This document shows, in pieces, positions 9,503 to 17,000 of a stretch of DNA of 64,000 bases (position 1 is its first letter; every line of letters starts with the position of its first letter). Source of the DNA: Nocardioides sp. R-C-SC26 (GTDB lineage Bacteria; Actinomycetota; Actinomycetes; Propionibacteriales; Nocardioidaceae); NCBI RefSeq assembly GCF_021246465.1, contig NZ_JAHRHK010000001.1, positions 62,001 through 126,000 on the forward strand. Reading direction: 5' to 3'. The notes under the pieces were generated by a model. The model ran no database searches. It had not been told where the DNA came from and worked only from the letters and a program-made list of their open reading frames with translations. Both the position numbers and the translations under genes were made by a program.

Positions 9503-10840
9503 GTGAGCTTCCCCGACCTCGCCAGCCTGCATGCCCTCGGTGCCGCCCAGCAGCCGACCTATCCCGACCAGGGTGCTGTCGACGCGGTCGTCGCCGAGCT
9601 GACGACGGCACGCCCGCTGGTGTTCCCGGCGGAGTGCGACGAGCTCACCGACAAGCTGGCCGCGGTCGCGCGTGGGGAGTCGTTCCTGCTCCAGGGTGGC
9701 GACTGCGCCGAGACGTTCGCCGGCGTGACCGCCGACAACACCCGCAACAAGCTCCGGGTGCTGCTGCAGATGGCCGTCGTGCTGACCTACGCGGCATCGG
9801 TACCGGTGGTGAAGCTCGGGCGCCTCGCCGGGCAGTACGCCAAGCCGCGCTCCTCCGACAACGAGACCCGCGACGGCGTGACGCTGCCGGCCTACCGCGG
9901 TGACGCCGTCAACGGCTTTGACTTCACCGAGGCCTCCCGAGTTCCAGACCCCGCTCGTCTGCTGGAGGTGCATCGCACCTCGGCGGCCACGCTGAGCATG
10001 ATCCGAGCCTTCATCAACGGCGGCTACGCCGATCTGCGTCAGGTGCACACCTGGAACACCGACTTCGTCGCCTCCTCGCCCGCCGGGCAGCGCTACGAGG
10101 CGCTGGCTCACGAGATCGACCGTGCGATGGCGTTCATGACGGCCATCGGCGCGGACCCCGACGAGTTCCACTCGGTCGACTTCCACATCTCCCACGAGGC
10201 TCTCGTGCTCGAGTACGAGCACGCGATGACGCGGATCGATGCGCGCAGCCAGGGCCACTACGACCTCTCGGGCCACTTCCTGTGGATCGGTGAGCGCACC
10301 CGTCAGCTGGACAAGGCCCACGTCGAGCTGTTGAGCCGGGTGCGCAATCCGATCGGCGTCAAGCTCGGCCCGACGACGTCCGCCGACGACGCGCTGGCGC
10401 TCGCCGCGGCACTGAACCCCGACAACGTGCCGGGCCGGCTCACCTTCATCACCCGCTTCGGTGCCGGCAGGATCCGCGAGGGCCTGCCGCCGCTGGTGGA
10501 GAAGGTCAGCGCCGCCGGTCTCCAGGTCGCCTGGGTGTGCGACCCCATGCACGGCAACACCTTCGAGGCCAGCAGCGGTTACAAGACCCGCCGCTTCGAC
10601 GACGTCATCGAGGAGGTGCAGGGCTTCTTCGACGTCCACCACCAGGCGGGCACCTGGCCGGGCGGCGTGCACGTCGAGCTCACCGGCGACGACGTCACCG
10701 AGTGCGTCGGTGGTGGCGAGGAGCTCGCCGAGGTCGACCTCGGCAACCGCTACGAGTCCGTGTGCGACCCGCGCCTGAACCGGGTGCAGTCGCTGGAGCT
10801 GGCGTTCCTCGTCGCGGAGATGCTACGTCGGTCGCGCTGA
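9503..10840 (+). CDS. aroG: Class II 3-deoxy-7-phosphoheptulonate (DAHP) synthase
   Basis: Condenses phosphoenolpyruvate with erythrose 4-phosphate in the first shikimate pathway step. The 445-residue length and sequence fit the plant-like class II family. LLQGGDCAETFAG near residue 60 carries the metal-binding Cys. HEALVLEYE, LSGHFLWIGERTRQLD and VWVCDPMHGNT follow, and VHVELTGDDVTECVGG with the C-terminal DPRLNRVQSLELAF completes the active site. In mycobacteria this enzyme is controlled by aromatic amino acids and partners chorismate mutase. A TAGATT box 6 bases upstream suggests a leaderless mRNA. A second, unrelated DAHP synthase gene lies about 1 kb away on the other strand. Confidence 0.96.
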   Translation: MSFPDLASLHALGAAQQPTYPDQGAVDAVVAELTTARPLVFPAECDELTDKLAAVARGESFLLQGGDCAETFAGVTADNTRNKLRVLLQMAVVLTYAASVPVVKLGRLAGQYAKPRSSDNETRDGVTLPAYRGDAVNGFDFTEASRVPDPARLLEVHRTSAATLSMIRAFINGGYADLRQVHTWNTDFVASSPAGQRYEALAHEIDRAMAFMTAIGADPDEFHSVDFHISHEALVLEYEHAMTRIDARSQGHYDLSGHFLWIGERTRQLDKAHVELLSRVRNPIGVKLGPTTSADDALALAAALNPDNVPGRLTFITRFGAGRIREGLPPLVEKVSAAGLQVAWVCDPMHGNTFEASSGYKTRRFDDVIEEVQGFFDVHHQAGTWPGGVHVELTGDDVTECVGGGEELAEVDLGNRYESVCDPRLNRVQSLELAFLVAEMLRRSR

Positions 10841-10901
10841 CGACAGGCCCCGATCGATAGGCGGGACCGACCCGGCGTCGAGGACGTCGCGCGTCCACTC
10901 G

Positions 10902-11789
10902 TCAGGCGGGCGTGCCGCCGATGGCCAGGTCGCTGATGGCGGTGAAGTCGCGGCCCGATGGCGGCGGCCCCGGCTTGCTGACGGACACCAGGCGCAGGGT
11001 GATCGTGCCGGTCAGGACGTCGTCGACCGAGACGGCCTGCAGCTTGCGGGTCTTGCGCAGGCGTTGCTCGACCACGGTGCCGTCGTCGAAGACCCACTCG
11101 ACCAGGCGGACCCGACGGTTGGCCTTGTAGCCGTTGTAGCCCTGCTCCTTCTTGGCGTACCCGTTGATCAGACCCACGCCGGAGACCACGGTGCGCTCGG
11201 CGAGCACGATGACGATCTCGGAGTCCGTGCCGTCGCCGGGCATGCGCCAGGCGGTGTCGCGGTCGCCGTCGAGGAGGTTCTCGGCGACGTAGGTGGTCTG
11301 GGCGCCGTCGACATCGCGGCTCGGTGGAGCGGTGGCCGGCACGACGGCGCTCGCATCGGCGGTGACGTCGATGACGTCGCCGTCGCCGAAGATCGGGGCG
11401 GACGACTCGTCCGAGGTCGCGCCGCTGTTCGGCGTCTCGGACGCGCGGGGATCGCGATCGCCATCATCGTCACGGACGATCAACACGACCAAGGCGATGA
11501 CGAGCAGGACTCCGAGGAGCCCCACCATCCACGGCAGGACGCCACGGGTGCGCCCAGCCGGGGTCCACACGTCCGTCGACGGCCTCTCACCCTCGGCGTA
11601 GAGCGGGTAGCGCGGCGGGACGGGCGTCTCGTAGGTAGCAGGGGGTCGGTCGGTGATGACGGGCAACCGCGTGCTGGTCGCCACCCAGTCGTCGTCCGCC
11701 GGCACCGGCTGCCCGACGGGATGTCCGCAATTGGTGCAGAACCTGCCGACGCCGAGGACGCGACCGCAGCGCGCGCAGTGCTGCTCCAC
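10902..11789 (-). CDS. Zinc-ribbon, single-pass membrane protein with C-terminal carbohydrate-binding-like domain
   Basis: Predicted 295 residues from GTG 11789, chosen because GGAGG lies 6 bases upstream; an in-frame ATG at 11831 would add 14 residues. The N-terminus is a zinc ribbon (CARCGRVLGVGRFCTNCG). A Pro-rich linker and one membrane helix follow (PWMVGLLGVLLVIALVVLIV, about residues 130-150). The C-terminal ~140 residues, with LLDGDRDTAWRMPG and VGLINGYAKK, resemble the discoidin-like, NADase-type glycan-binding domain. Orientation is probably zinc ribbon inside and the sugar-binding-like domain outside. The position beside the DAHP synthase and PASTA kinase genes fits a cell-envelope role, but that is inference. 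Confidence 0.75.
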   Translation of the reverse strand: MEQHCARCGRVLGVGRFCTNCGHPVGQPVPADDDWVATSTRLPVITDRPPATYETPVPPRYPLYAEGERPSTDVWTPAGRTRGVLPWMVGLLGVLLVIALVVLIVRDDDGDRDPRASETPNSGATSDESSAPIFGDGDVIDVTADASAVVPATAPPSRDVDGAQTTYVAENLLDGDRDTAWRMPGDGTDSEIVIVLAERTVVSGVGLINGYAKKEQGYNGYKANRRVRLVEWVFDDGTVVEQRLRKTRKLQAVSVDDVLTGTITLRLVSVSKPGPPPSGRDFTAISDLAIGGTPA

Positions 11790-11882
11790 GTCGTCCTCCG
11801 GTGGGTTCGTCAGGCAGGCCCGTCGGGGCACACTGTAGAGCGTCGGATCCGACAGCGTGCCCCGACGAGAGCCGAGCGGGGG

Positions 11883-12932
11883 TCAGCCCCGGCGCAGGTC
11901 GACGCTGGCCTGGCCACGGCCGACGGCTGCCGGCAGGGTGCGCACGGCTTGGGCGAGCTCACGCAGTTCCTGGCCGAGCAGGGCCTGGGGACCGTCGCAG
12001 AGGGCCTTCTCCGGTTCCGGGTGGACGTCGACGATGATGCCGTCGGCACCGACGGCGATCGCCGCGCGCGAGAGCGGCACCACGAGGTCCTTGCGACCCG
12101 CCGCGTGCGAGGGGTCCACGATGATCGGCAGGTGCGAGGCAGCCTGCACGACCGGCACGGCCGAGATGTCGAGCGTGTTGCGGGTGGCAGGTTCGAAGGT
12201 CCGGATCCCGCGCTCGCACAGCACGACGTCGAGATTGCCGCGCTGGGCGATGTACTCGGCCGCCATCAGCCACTCCTCGATGGTGGCCGTCATGCCACGT
12301 TTGAGCAGCACCGGCTTGCCGGCGTCCCCCGCAGCCTGCAGCAGGCCGAAGTTGGCCATGTTGCGCGTCCCGATCTGCAGCATGTCGGCGTGCTCGGCCA
12401 CCACCGGGACGTCTCGGGCGTCGACGACCTCGGTGACCACGGGCAGGCCCGTCGCCTCGCGCACGCTGGCGAGGATCTCCAGACCCGCGACCCCCAGGCC
12501 CTGGAACGCGTAGGGCGAGGTGCGGGGCTTGTACGCACCGCCGCGCAGGATGGTCGCGCCGGCCGATTTCGCCATCAGCGCCGACTCCAGTGTCTGCTCG
12601 GGAGTCTCGACCGCGCAGGGCCCGGCCATGAAGGTGAACGTGTCGGGGCCGATCGGCACCCGGTTGCCAGCCTGGCCGACCCACACGGTCGACCGCTCGG
12701 CGTGGTGCTGGCGGCTGACGAGCTTGTAGGGCGAGGAGATGCGGTGCACGTCGGCGACGCCCTGCAGCGTGCGCAGGTTGAGGTGGTGGAAGGACTCGAT
12801 GTCGCCCACCAGGCCGATGATGGTGCGGCTCAGGCCCTTGCTCACGAAGGCCTCACCGCCGACCGACTCGACGCGTTCGACGACGTGCGCGACGTCCTCG
12901 TCGGTGGCATCGGGGGACATGACGACGACCAT
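11883..12932 (-). CDS. aroF: Class I (type I-beta) DAHP synthase with N-terminal ferredoxin-like domain
   Basis: Same reaction as the class II enzyme nearby but an unrelated protein family. Start ATG 12932 gives 349 residues; upstream in-frame codons belong to the leader region. Residues 1-80 (MVVVMSPDATDEDVAHVVER, then SKGLSRTIIGLVGD) form the ferredoxin-like regulatory domain typical of type I-beta enzymes. The barrel follows with FMAGPCAVET, ILRGGAYKPRTSPYAFQG, MLQIGTRNMANFGLLQ, VLLKRG and IIVDPSHAAGR. The N-terminal domain usually gives tyrosine or phenylalanine feedback. The 187 bases upstream contain a candidate leader peptide and a strong hairpin, so attenuation is likely. Confidence 0.94.
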   Translation of the reverse strand: MVVVMSPDATDEDVAHVVERVESVGGEAFVSKGLSRTIIGLVGDIESFHHLNLRTLQGVADVHRISSPYKLVSRQHHAERSTVWVGQAGNRVPIGPDTFTFMAGPCAVETPEQTLESALMAKSAGATILRGGAYKPRTSPYAFQGLGVAGLEILASVREATGLPVVTEVVDARDVPVVAEHADMLQIGTRNMANFGLLQAAGDAGKPVLLKRGMTATIEEWLMAAEYIAQRGNLDVVLCERGIRTFEPATRNTLDISAVPVVQAASHLPIIVDPSHAAGRKDLVVPLSRAAIAVGADGIIVDVHPEPEKALCDGPQALLGQELRELAQAVRTLPAAVGRGQASVDLRRG

Positions 12933-13007
12933 GGGGTTCCTCGGTTCTGTGACGGGTGCGATGACTGGGATTGGACGAGCGGTGCTCCGAAGACCCCAGG
13001 CATGCGA

Positions 13008-13033
13008 AACGCCCCGGGATCTGCCGGGGCGTT
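13008..13033 (-). terminator. Intrinsic terminator of a candidate attenuator upstream of the class I DAHP synthase gene
   Basis: A perfect 10-bp stem AACGCCCCGG / CCGGGGCGTT with a 6-base loop, transcribed on the minus strand and followed by a short TTT. It lies 24 bases after the leader-peptide stop and 75 bases before the class I DAHP synthase ATG, so it can end transcription before the gene. GGGGC segments inside the leader ORF can pair with GCCCC of the terminator stem as an alternative structure (inference). Confidence 0.7.
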
Positions 13034-13056
13034 GGGTGCGGGCGCGCTCTAGAACC

Positions 13057-13119
13057 TCATGAGACGTGCCCCGCACGGGTGATCCCGGCGGGGTGTCCAA
13101 ACAGATAGGTGCGCGTCAC
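13057..13119 (-). CDS. Candidate attenuation leader peptide for the class I DAHP synthase gene
   Basis: A 20-codon ORF from GTG 13119 to TGA 13057, encoding MTRTYLFGHPAGITRAGHVS. It carries Tyr and Phe near the front (TYLF), two aromatic products of the pathway that the downstream enzyme begins. It lies between nfo and the class I DAHP synthase gene and is followed by a strong hairpin. A TAGAGT box ends 7 bases before the GTG, so the leader would be translated from the very 5' end of the mRNA. This layout matches ribosome-mediated attenuation known for aromatic genes in corynebacteria. The frame is open further upstream, so the start rests on the promoter position. Confidence 0.55.
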   Translation of the reverse strand: MTRTYLFGHPAGITRAGHVS

Positions 13120-13126
13120 GTGGACG

Positions 13127-13132
13127 ACTCTA
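13127..13132 (-). promoter_or_regulatory. -10 box for the class I DAHP synthase leader transcript
   Basis: TAGAGT on the minus strand lies 7 bases upstream of the leader-peptide GTG at 13119, which is leaderless spacing. Confidence 0.45.
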
Positions 13133-13181
13133 GCCGCCACGTCCAGGCGAGCGGATCGCGGGTACGCGAGGTGAGACGACA

Positions 13182-14102
13182 TCACGCCTGCTCGCGGAGG
13201 GTGCGCAGGAGCGCGAGGTCCGGGTCGCCGGCGTCGCGCGACCCGGGCGTCTCCAGGATGAACGGGACTCCGGCGGTCGCGGGGTGTGCGAACAGCTCTC
13301 CGAATGCTCCGGCGCCGATGTGACCCTGGCCGATCTTCTGGTGGCGGTCGCGGAGCGCACCCCGCACGTCCATCGAGTCGTTGGCGTGGATCAGCCGGAG
13401 ACGTCCTCCCTCGGGGGCCGTTGCGCCGTCGATCTCGACGATGCGGTCGATCGCCGCGGTCGCCCCGCCGGGTTCGTCCAGCGGCTCGCCCGCTGCGAAC
13501 ACATGGCAGGTGTCGAGGCAGATTCCCGCGCGGGGGTGGAAGTCGACGGCCGCGAGATACGGCTGCAGGTCCTCGATGCCCGCGCACAGCGAGCGCCCCT
13601 GCCCGGCGGTCGGCTCGAGGAGCAGCCACGGTGCGTCGTCGCCGTCCAGGGTCTCGAGCACGGGGAGCAGTGCTTCGCGCACCTGCGCGAGCGCTGCGCC
13701 GTGCCGACGGGCTGCCTCCTCCTCGTCGGAGGCGGACGCGACGTAGGAACCGGTGTGCACCACGACGCCCTCGGCGCCGATCTCGACGGCGCGCCGCAGG
13801 TTGTGCGCGACCAGAGCGGCTGAGTTGGCGAACGTCGTCGGGGTCGGCGAGCCGAGGTTGACCAGGTAGGGCGTGTGGATGAAGACCCGGAGGCCGCGTT
13901 CGCCGACGGCGTCGCGGAACCGCGCGTCCTCACGTGGATCGCCGGCACTCAGCGCCCAGCCGCGAGGATTGCCGACGAAGATCTGGAACGCCTCGCACCC
14001 CAGCGCCTCCGCCGAGGCCAGCGCGCCCTTGACCAGCCCACCGCCCATCAGCACGTGGGTCCCGAGCGGGTTGCGGGCGATGAGGTTCGATGCGGCGTCC
14101 AC
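13182..14102 (-). CDS. nfo: Deoxyribonuclease IV (AP endonuclease)
   Basis: A 306-residue EndoIV-family TIM-barrel enzyme that cuts DNA 5' to abasic sites in base-excision repair, using three zinc ions. Landmarks are GTHVLMGGGLVKGALASAEA at the N-terminus, AFQIFVGNPRGW, HTPYLVNLGSP, VVHTGSY, LLEPTAGQG, GICLDTCHVFAAG, LIHANDSMD and IGQGHIGAGAF, which together supply the metal-binding His, Glu and Asp residues. Start is GTG 14102. A TAGCGT box lies 9 bases upstream. The gene is followed at 250 bases by the class I DAHP synthase gene on the same strand, separated by the attenuator. Confidence 0.94.
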   Translation of the reverse strand: MDAASNLIARNPLGTHVLMGGGLVKGALASAEALGCEAFQIFVGNPRGWALSAGDPREDARFRDAVGERGLRVFIHTPYLVNLGSPTPTTFANSAALVAHNLRRAVEIGAEGVVVHTGSYVASASDEEEAARRHGAALAQVREALLPVLETLDGDDAPWLLLEPTAGQGRSLCAGIEDLQPYLAAVDFHPRAGICLDTCHVFAAGEPLDEPGGATAAIDRIVEIDGATAPEGGRLRLIHANDSMDVRGALRDRHQKIGQGHIGAGAFGELFAHPATAGVPFILETPGSRDAGDPDLALLRTLREQA

Positions 14103-14321
14103 AGTGCGCCGACGCTATCGCCGCACCGCCGTGGCCGATCGCGCAGCCTGGATCCGGGCTCAGCCTGGATCCATCGATTCGTGCCTGCTGCGCGACATCA
14201 TCCGGGCGCGTTTGCGGCGTTGCCCACGCTCGATGGTGCCACCAGACCGCCGTCGCGCGGGCGCCTTGCCACCACACCCGCCTGGTGCCGCTCGCCACGC
14301 CGACAACCGGTGGAACCAGGC

Positions 14322-16397
14322 TCAAGCCACGTAGATCGTGATGGTGCTGCCCTTGGGCACCGCGTTGCCCGAGCTCGGGTTGGTGCTCGAGACCCGGTTG
14401 AAGCCGAAGTAGAAGTCGGCCTGCTCCACCCGCACGTCGAAGCCGGCGCTCCGCAGCGTCGCCTCCGCGTCCCCGGCCGACATCCCGAAGACGCTGGGAA
14501 CCTCCACGAGCTCGGGCCCCTTCGAGACCCGGACGTGCACCTCCTGGCCGCGGAACAGGGTGCCCTGGCTCGGCTGCTGGCTGATCACCGCGCCGGCGGG
14601 GAGGGTGTCGTGGAAGTCCTCTCCGTCGACGACGAGCACCAGCTTGCGACGTTCGAGCACCGTGCGCATCCGGTCGACCTGCTTGCCGATCCACTCCCCG
14701 ACGGGGATCGGACGGCGTCCCTTGCTGACGACCAGGTCGACGACGTCGCCGGGCTTCAGCTCCGTGCCCGCCTTGGGCGTACTGGCGATGACCTGGCCCT
14801 CGGGAACTCCCTCGGAGAACCGCTGGCTGCTCTCGCCGAACTCGAGCTGGCGCTCGACCAGACGCTGCTGTGCGTCGTCCTCGCTGAGGCCCTTGGTCTT
14901 GGGCACCAGCAGCTTGCCCAGGGAGAGGGTGAGCGTGACGGTGTCGCCGGGCAGCACCCGGCTGCCGCCCTTCGGGTCGGACTCCACCACGGTGCCCTGC
15001 GGCACCGACTGGTCATAGACCGGGTCGGCGAATGCGACCACGAGGTCGGCGTCACCCAACGCGGACTCGGCCGCGGCCTGCTCCAGGCCCGTGACCTTCG
15101 GCGCGGTGATGTAGCGCGCGTAGCCGTACCAGTACGCACCGCCGCCGACCCCGACGGCGAGCAGCAGCGCGAGCAGGAGGATCAGCAGTCCCCGGCGCCG
15201 CCGTCGCGGCCGGCGCGGTTCGCGCCCGCGTCCCGCTGTCGGTGCGGGCTCCGGCGAGGACGGCGAGACGGGCTCGCCCGCTCGTTCGGGGATCGCGCGC
15301 GTCATCGGTCCGATCGTGCGGGTCGCGTGGCCGGAGGAGGCGTCGCTCCATACCCTCGACGGCTCCTCGCCGACGATCGGCGCTGTCCCGGTGCCGACCT
15401 CCGCCTCGGCCTCGGCCTCGGCGTCGATGTCGGTGGCGAGCGAGGCCAGGATCGGTGCCAGGTCCTGGGTGAGCTCGGGGTCGTCTCGGACGCCGTCGGC
15501 CAGCGCGTGGGAGACGCGGTGCAGTTGGTGCAGGAGCACGGCTGCGTCGGCGGGCCGGCGGCTGGGATCGCGGGCGGTGGCGCGCGCGACGAGCGCGTCG
15601 ACGTACGGCGGGAGCTCGCGCACCCGCTCCGAGGGAGGGGGGACGTCGTGGTGGACGTGGCGGTAGGCGACCTGGATCGGGCTCTCGCCGGCGTGCGGCT
15701 TGACGCCCGTCAGGAGCTCGTAGAGCACCACGCCCACCGCGTAGACATCGGCGCGGGCGTCGGCACGCCCGTCGGTCACGAGCTCGGGCGCGAGGTAGGA
15801 GACGGTGCCGATCAGGACGCCTTGGGTGGCGGTGTGCTGGGTATCGGCGCTGACGGCCTTCGCCAGTCCGAAGTCGGCCACCTTGATCCGGCCGTCGTCG
15901 GCGATCAGCACGTTCTCGGGCTTGACGTCGCGATGGATCAGCCCCGCACGGTGTGCGGTGGCCAGCGCCGACACCACCGGTTCGAGGACGGCGAGCGCCC
16001 GCGCCGGTGTCATCGGGCTCTCCTTGCCGATCGTGTCGCGCAGGGTGTGGCCGGTGATCAGCTCCATCACCAGGTAGACGACTCCGTCGTCGTCGCCCTG
16101 GTCGTAGACCGCCACCACGTTCGGGTGGGAGAGCCGTGCGGCGGCCCGGGCCTCGCGGACGAACCTCTCGGCGAAGTCGCGGTCGGCGGCACCGTCGCCG
16201 AGCCCGGCGTGCATCACCTTCACCGCGACGGTGCGGTCCAGGCGAAGGTCGTGGGCCTCGTACACGCTGGCCATGCCGCCGCGGGCGATCCGGCTGTCGA
16301 CGCGGTAGCGACGGTCGAGCACGCGCCCGAGCAGGGCGTCACCGCTCGCGGCAGGCCCAGAAGAGCCGCCGGAGCGGACGTGCGCGTCTTGCTCCAC
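14322..16397 (-). CDS. Serine/threonine protein kinase with four PASTA domains (PknB/PknL type)
   Basis: A 691-residue membrane sensor kinase starting at GTG 16397, with CAGGAGG 6 bases upstream. The kinase domain spans residues about 25-295, with glycine loop ARGGMASVYEA, catalytic Lys60, HRDVKPEN at 155-162 and DFG at 175-177. An Asp/Glu-rich linker and a basic stretch precede one membrane helix at about 403-425. Four ~65-residue PASTA repeats fill 431-691 outside the cell and should bind muropeptides or lipid II. The divergent neighbour is an Rv2175c-like protein, and Rv2175c is the known substrate of PknL (Rv2176) in Mycobacterium. That context favours a PknL counterpart, although PknB has the same layout. 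Confidence 0.95.
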   Translation of the reverse strand: MEQDAHVRSGGSSGPAASGDALLGRVLDRRYRVDSRIARGGMASVYEAHDLRLDRTVAVKVMHAGLGDGAADRDFAERFVREARAAARLSHPNVVAVYDQGDDDGVVYLVMELITGHTLRDTIGKESPMTPARALAVLEPVVSALATAHRAGLIHRDVKPENVLIADDGRIKVADFGLAKAVSADTQHTATQGVLIGTVSYLAPELVTDGRADARADVYAVGVVLYELLTGVKPHAGESPIQVAYRHVHHDVPPPSERVRELPPYVDALVARATARDPSRRPADAAVLLHQLHRVSHALADGVRDDPELTQDLAPILASLATDIDAEAEAEAEVGTGTAPIVGEEPSRVWSDASSGHATRTIGPMTRAIPERAGEPVSPSSPEPAPTAGRGREPRRPRRRRRGLLILLLALLLAVGVGGGAYWYGYARYITAPKVTGLEQAAAESALGDADLVVAFADPVYDQSVPQGTVVESDPKGGSRVLPGDTVTLTLSLGKLLVPKTKGLSEDDAQQRLVERQLEFGESSQRFSEGVPEGQVIASTPKAGTELKPGDVVDLVVSKGRRPIPVGEWIGKQVDRMRTVLERRKLVLVVDGEDFHDTLPAGAVISQQPSQGTLFRGQEVHVRVSKGPELVEVPSVFGMSAGDAEATLRSAGFDVRVEQADFYFGFNRVSSTNPSSGNAVPKGSTITIYVA

Positions 16398-16438
16398 GTC
16401 GACCCTCCTGACCGGAGGGGGAAGGCTCCGGCGCCGTC

Positions 16439-16444
16439 ATTCTA
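16439..16444 (-). promoter_or_regulatory. Candidate -10 box upstream of the PASTA kinase gene
   Basis: TAGAAT on the minus strand, about 42 bases upstream of the GTG start at 16397. No convincing -35 was seen. Confidence 0.35.
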
Positions 16445-16597
16445 CGAAATAGCGCTCTCGTGGGCGGGTCCTCCAGGTTCCGGCGCGTCGGCGAGCACCC
16501 GCGCGGTGCGGGGATCGCGCGACGCGGCCGCGATGGGCGCGGCACGAGGGTGCCCGCCGATGTGGCGACGGGCCGGGGGAGTTGGGACGATCAGCGC

Positions 16598-16975
16598 ATG
16601 AACAACGAGCCGAGCCTCGCCGACGCCGACCTCGACGCGCTCGTGGACGAGTGGATCGACTGGGCCGAGGCAGGACGCCGTCTGGGCGGCGTGAGCGTCT
16701 CGAAGGTGCGCACGATGATCCGCGAGCATCACCTGGCGGCAGCTGTTCCGCGCCCCGGCGCCGGCCAGCAGGTGCCGGCGGCCTTCATCGTGGACGGCGA
16801 GCCGGTCAAGGGTCTGCCCGGTCTCTTGACGGTCCTGCACGACGCGGGCTACGACGATCGCGAGTGCATCGCCTGGATCCACCTCGACCAAGACCTGCCC
16901 GGGCGGGCCATCGACGCCCTCAGGGAGAACCGGGGCTCGGAGGTCAAGCGCCGCGCGCAGTCGCTCGGTTTCTGA
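16598..16975 (+). CDS. Rv2175c-like DNA-binding protein
   Basis: A 125-residue protein with ATG 16598 as the start. It contains WIDWAEAGRRLGGVSVSKVR, a winged or helix-turn-helix segment, followed by a C-terminal domain (AAFIVDGEPVKGLPGLLTVL, then EVKRRAQSLGF) that matches the Rv2175c family. In M. tuberculosis, Rv2175c binds DNA and PknL phosphorylates it on an N-terminal Thr, which abolishes binding. Here the N-terminus has only Ser5 and no Thr in the first 50 residues, so the same control may differ. The gene lies 200 bases from the kinase gene and is divergent to it. Confidence 0.85.
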   Translation: MNNEPSLADADLDALVDEWIDWAEAGRRLGGVSVSKVRTMIREHHLAAAVPRPGAGQQVPAAFIVDGEPVKGLPGLLTVLHDAGYDDRECIAWIHLDQDLPGRAIDALRENRGSEVKRRAQSLGF

Positions 16976-17000
16976 GGCCCCCATGCCGCGGAGGCAGGGT

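Noticed and set aside
10841..10901. Weak inverted repeat CTGACGA/TCGTCAG between convergent genes
   Set aside because: Seven-base arms more than 50 bases apart are too weak to call a terminator.
14103..14321. Possible small gene between nfo and the PASTA kinase
   Set aside because: Frames here are short, lack ribosome sites and have no recognisable product. Only a short direct repeat, AGCCTGGATCC, twice near 14150-14175, was seen.
13875..16601. A 908-codon open frame on the plus strand opposite the PASTA kinase and nfo
   Set aside because: It mirrors two certain minus-strand genes and has no recognisable domain.
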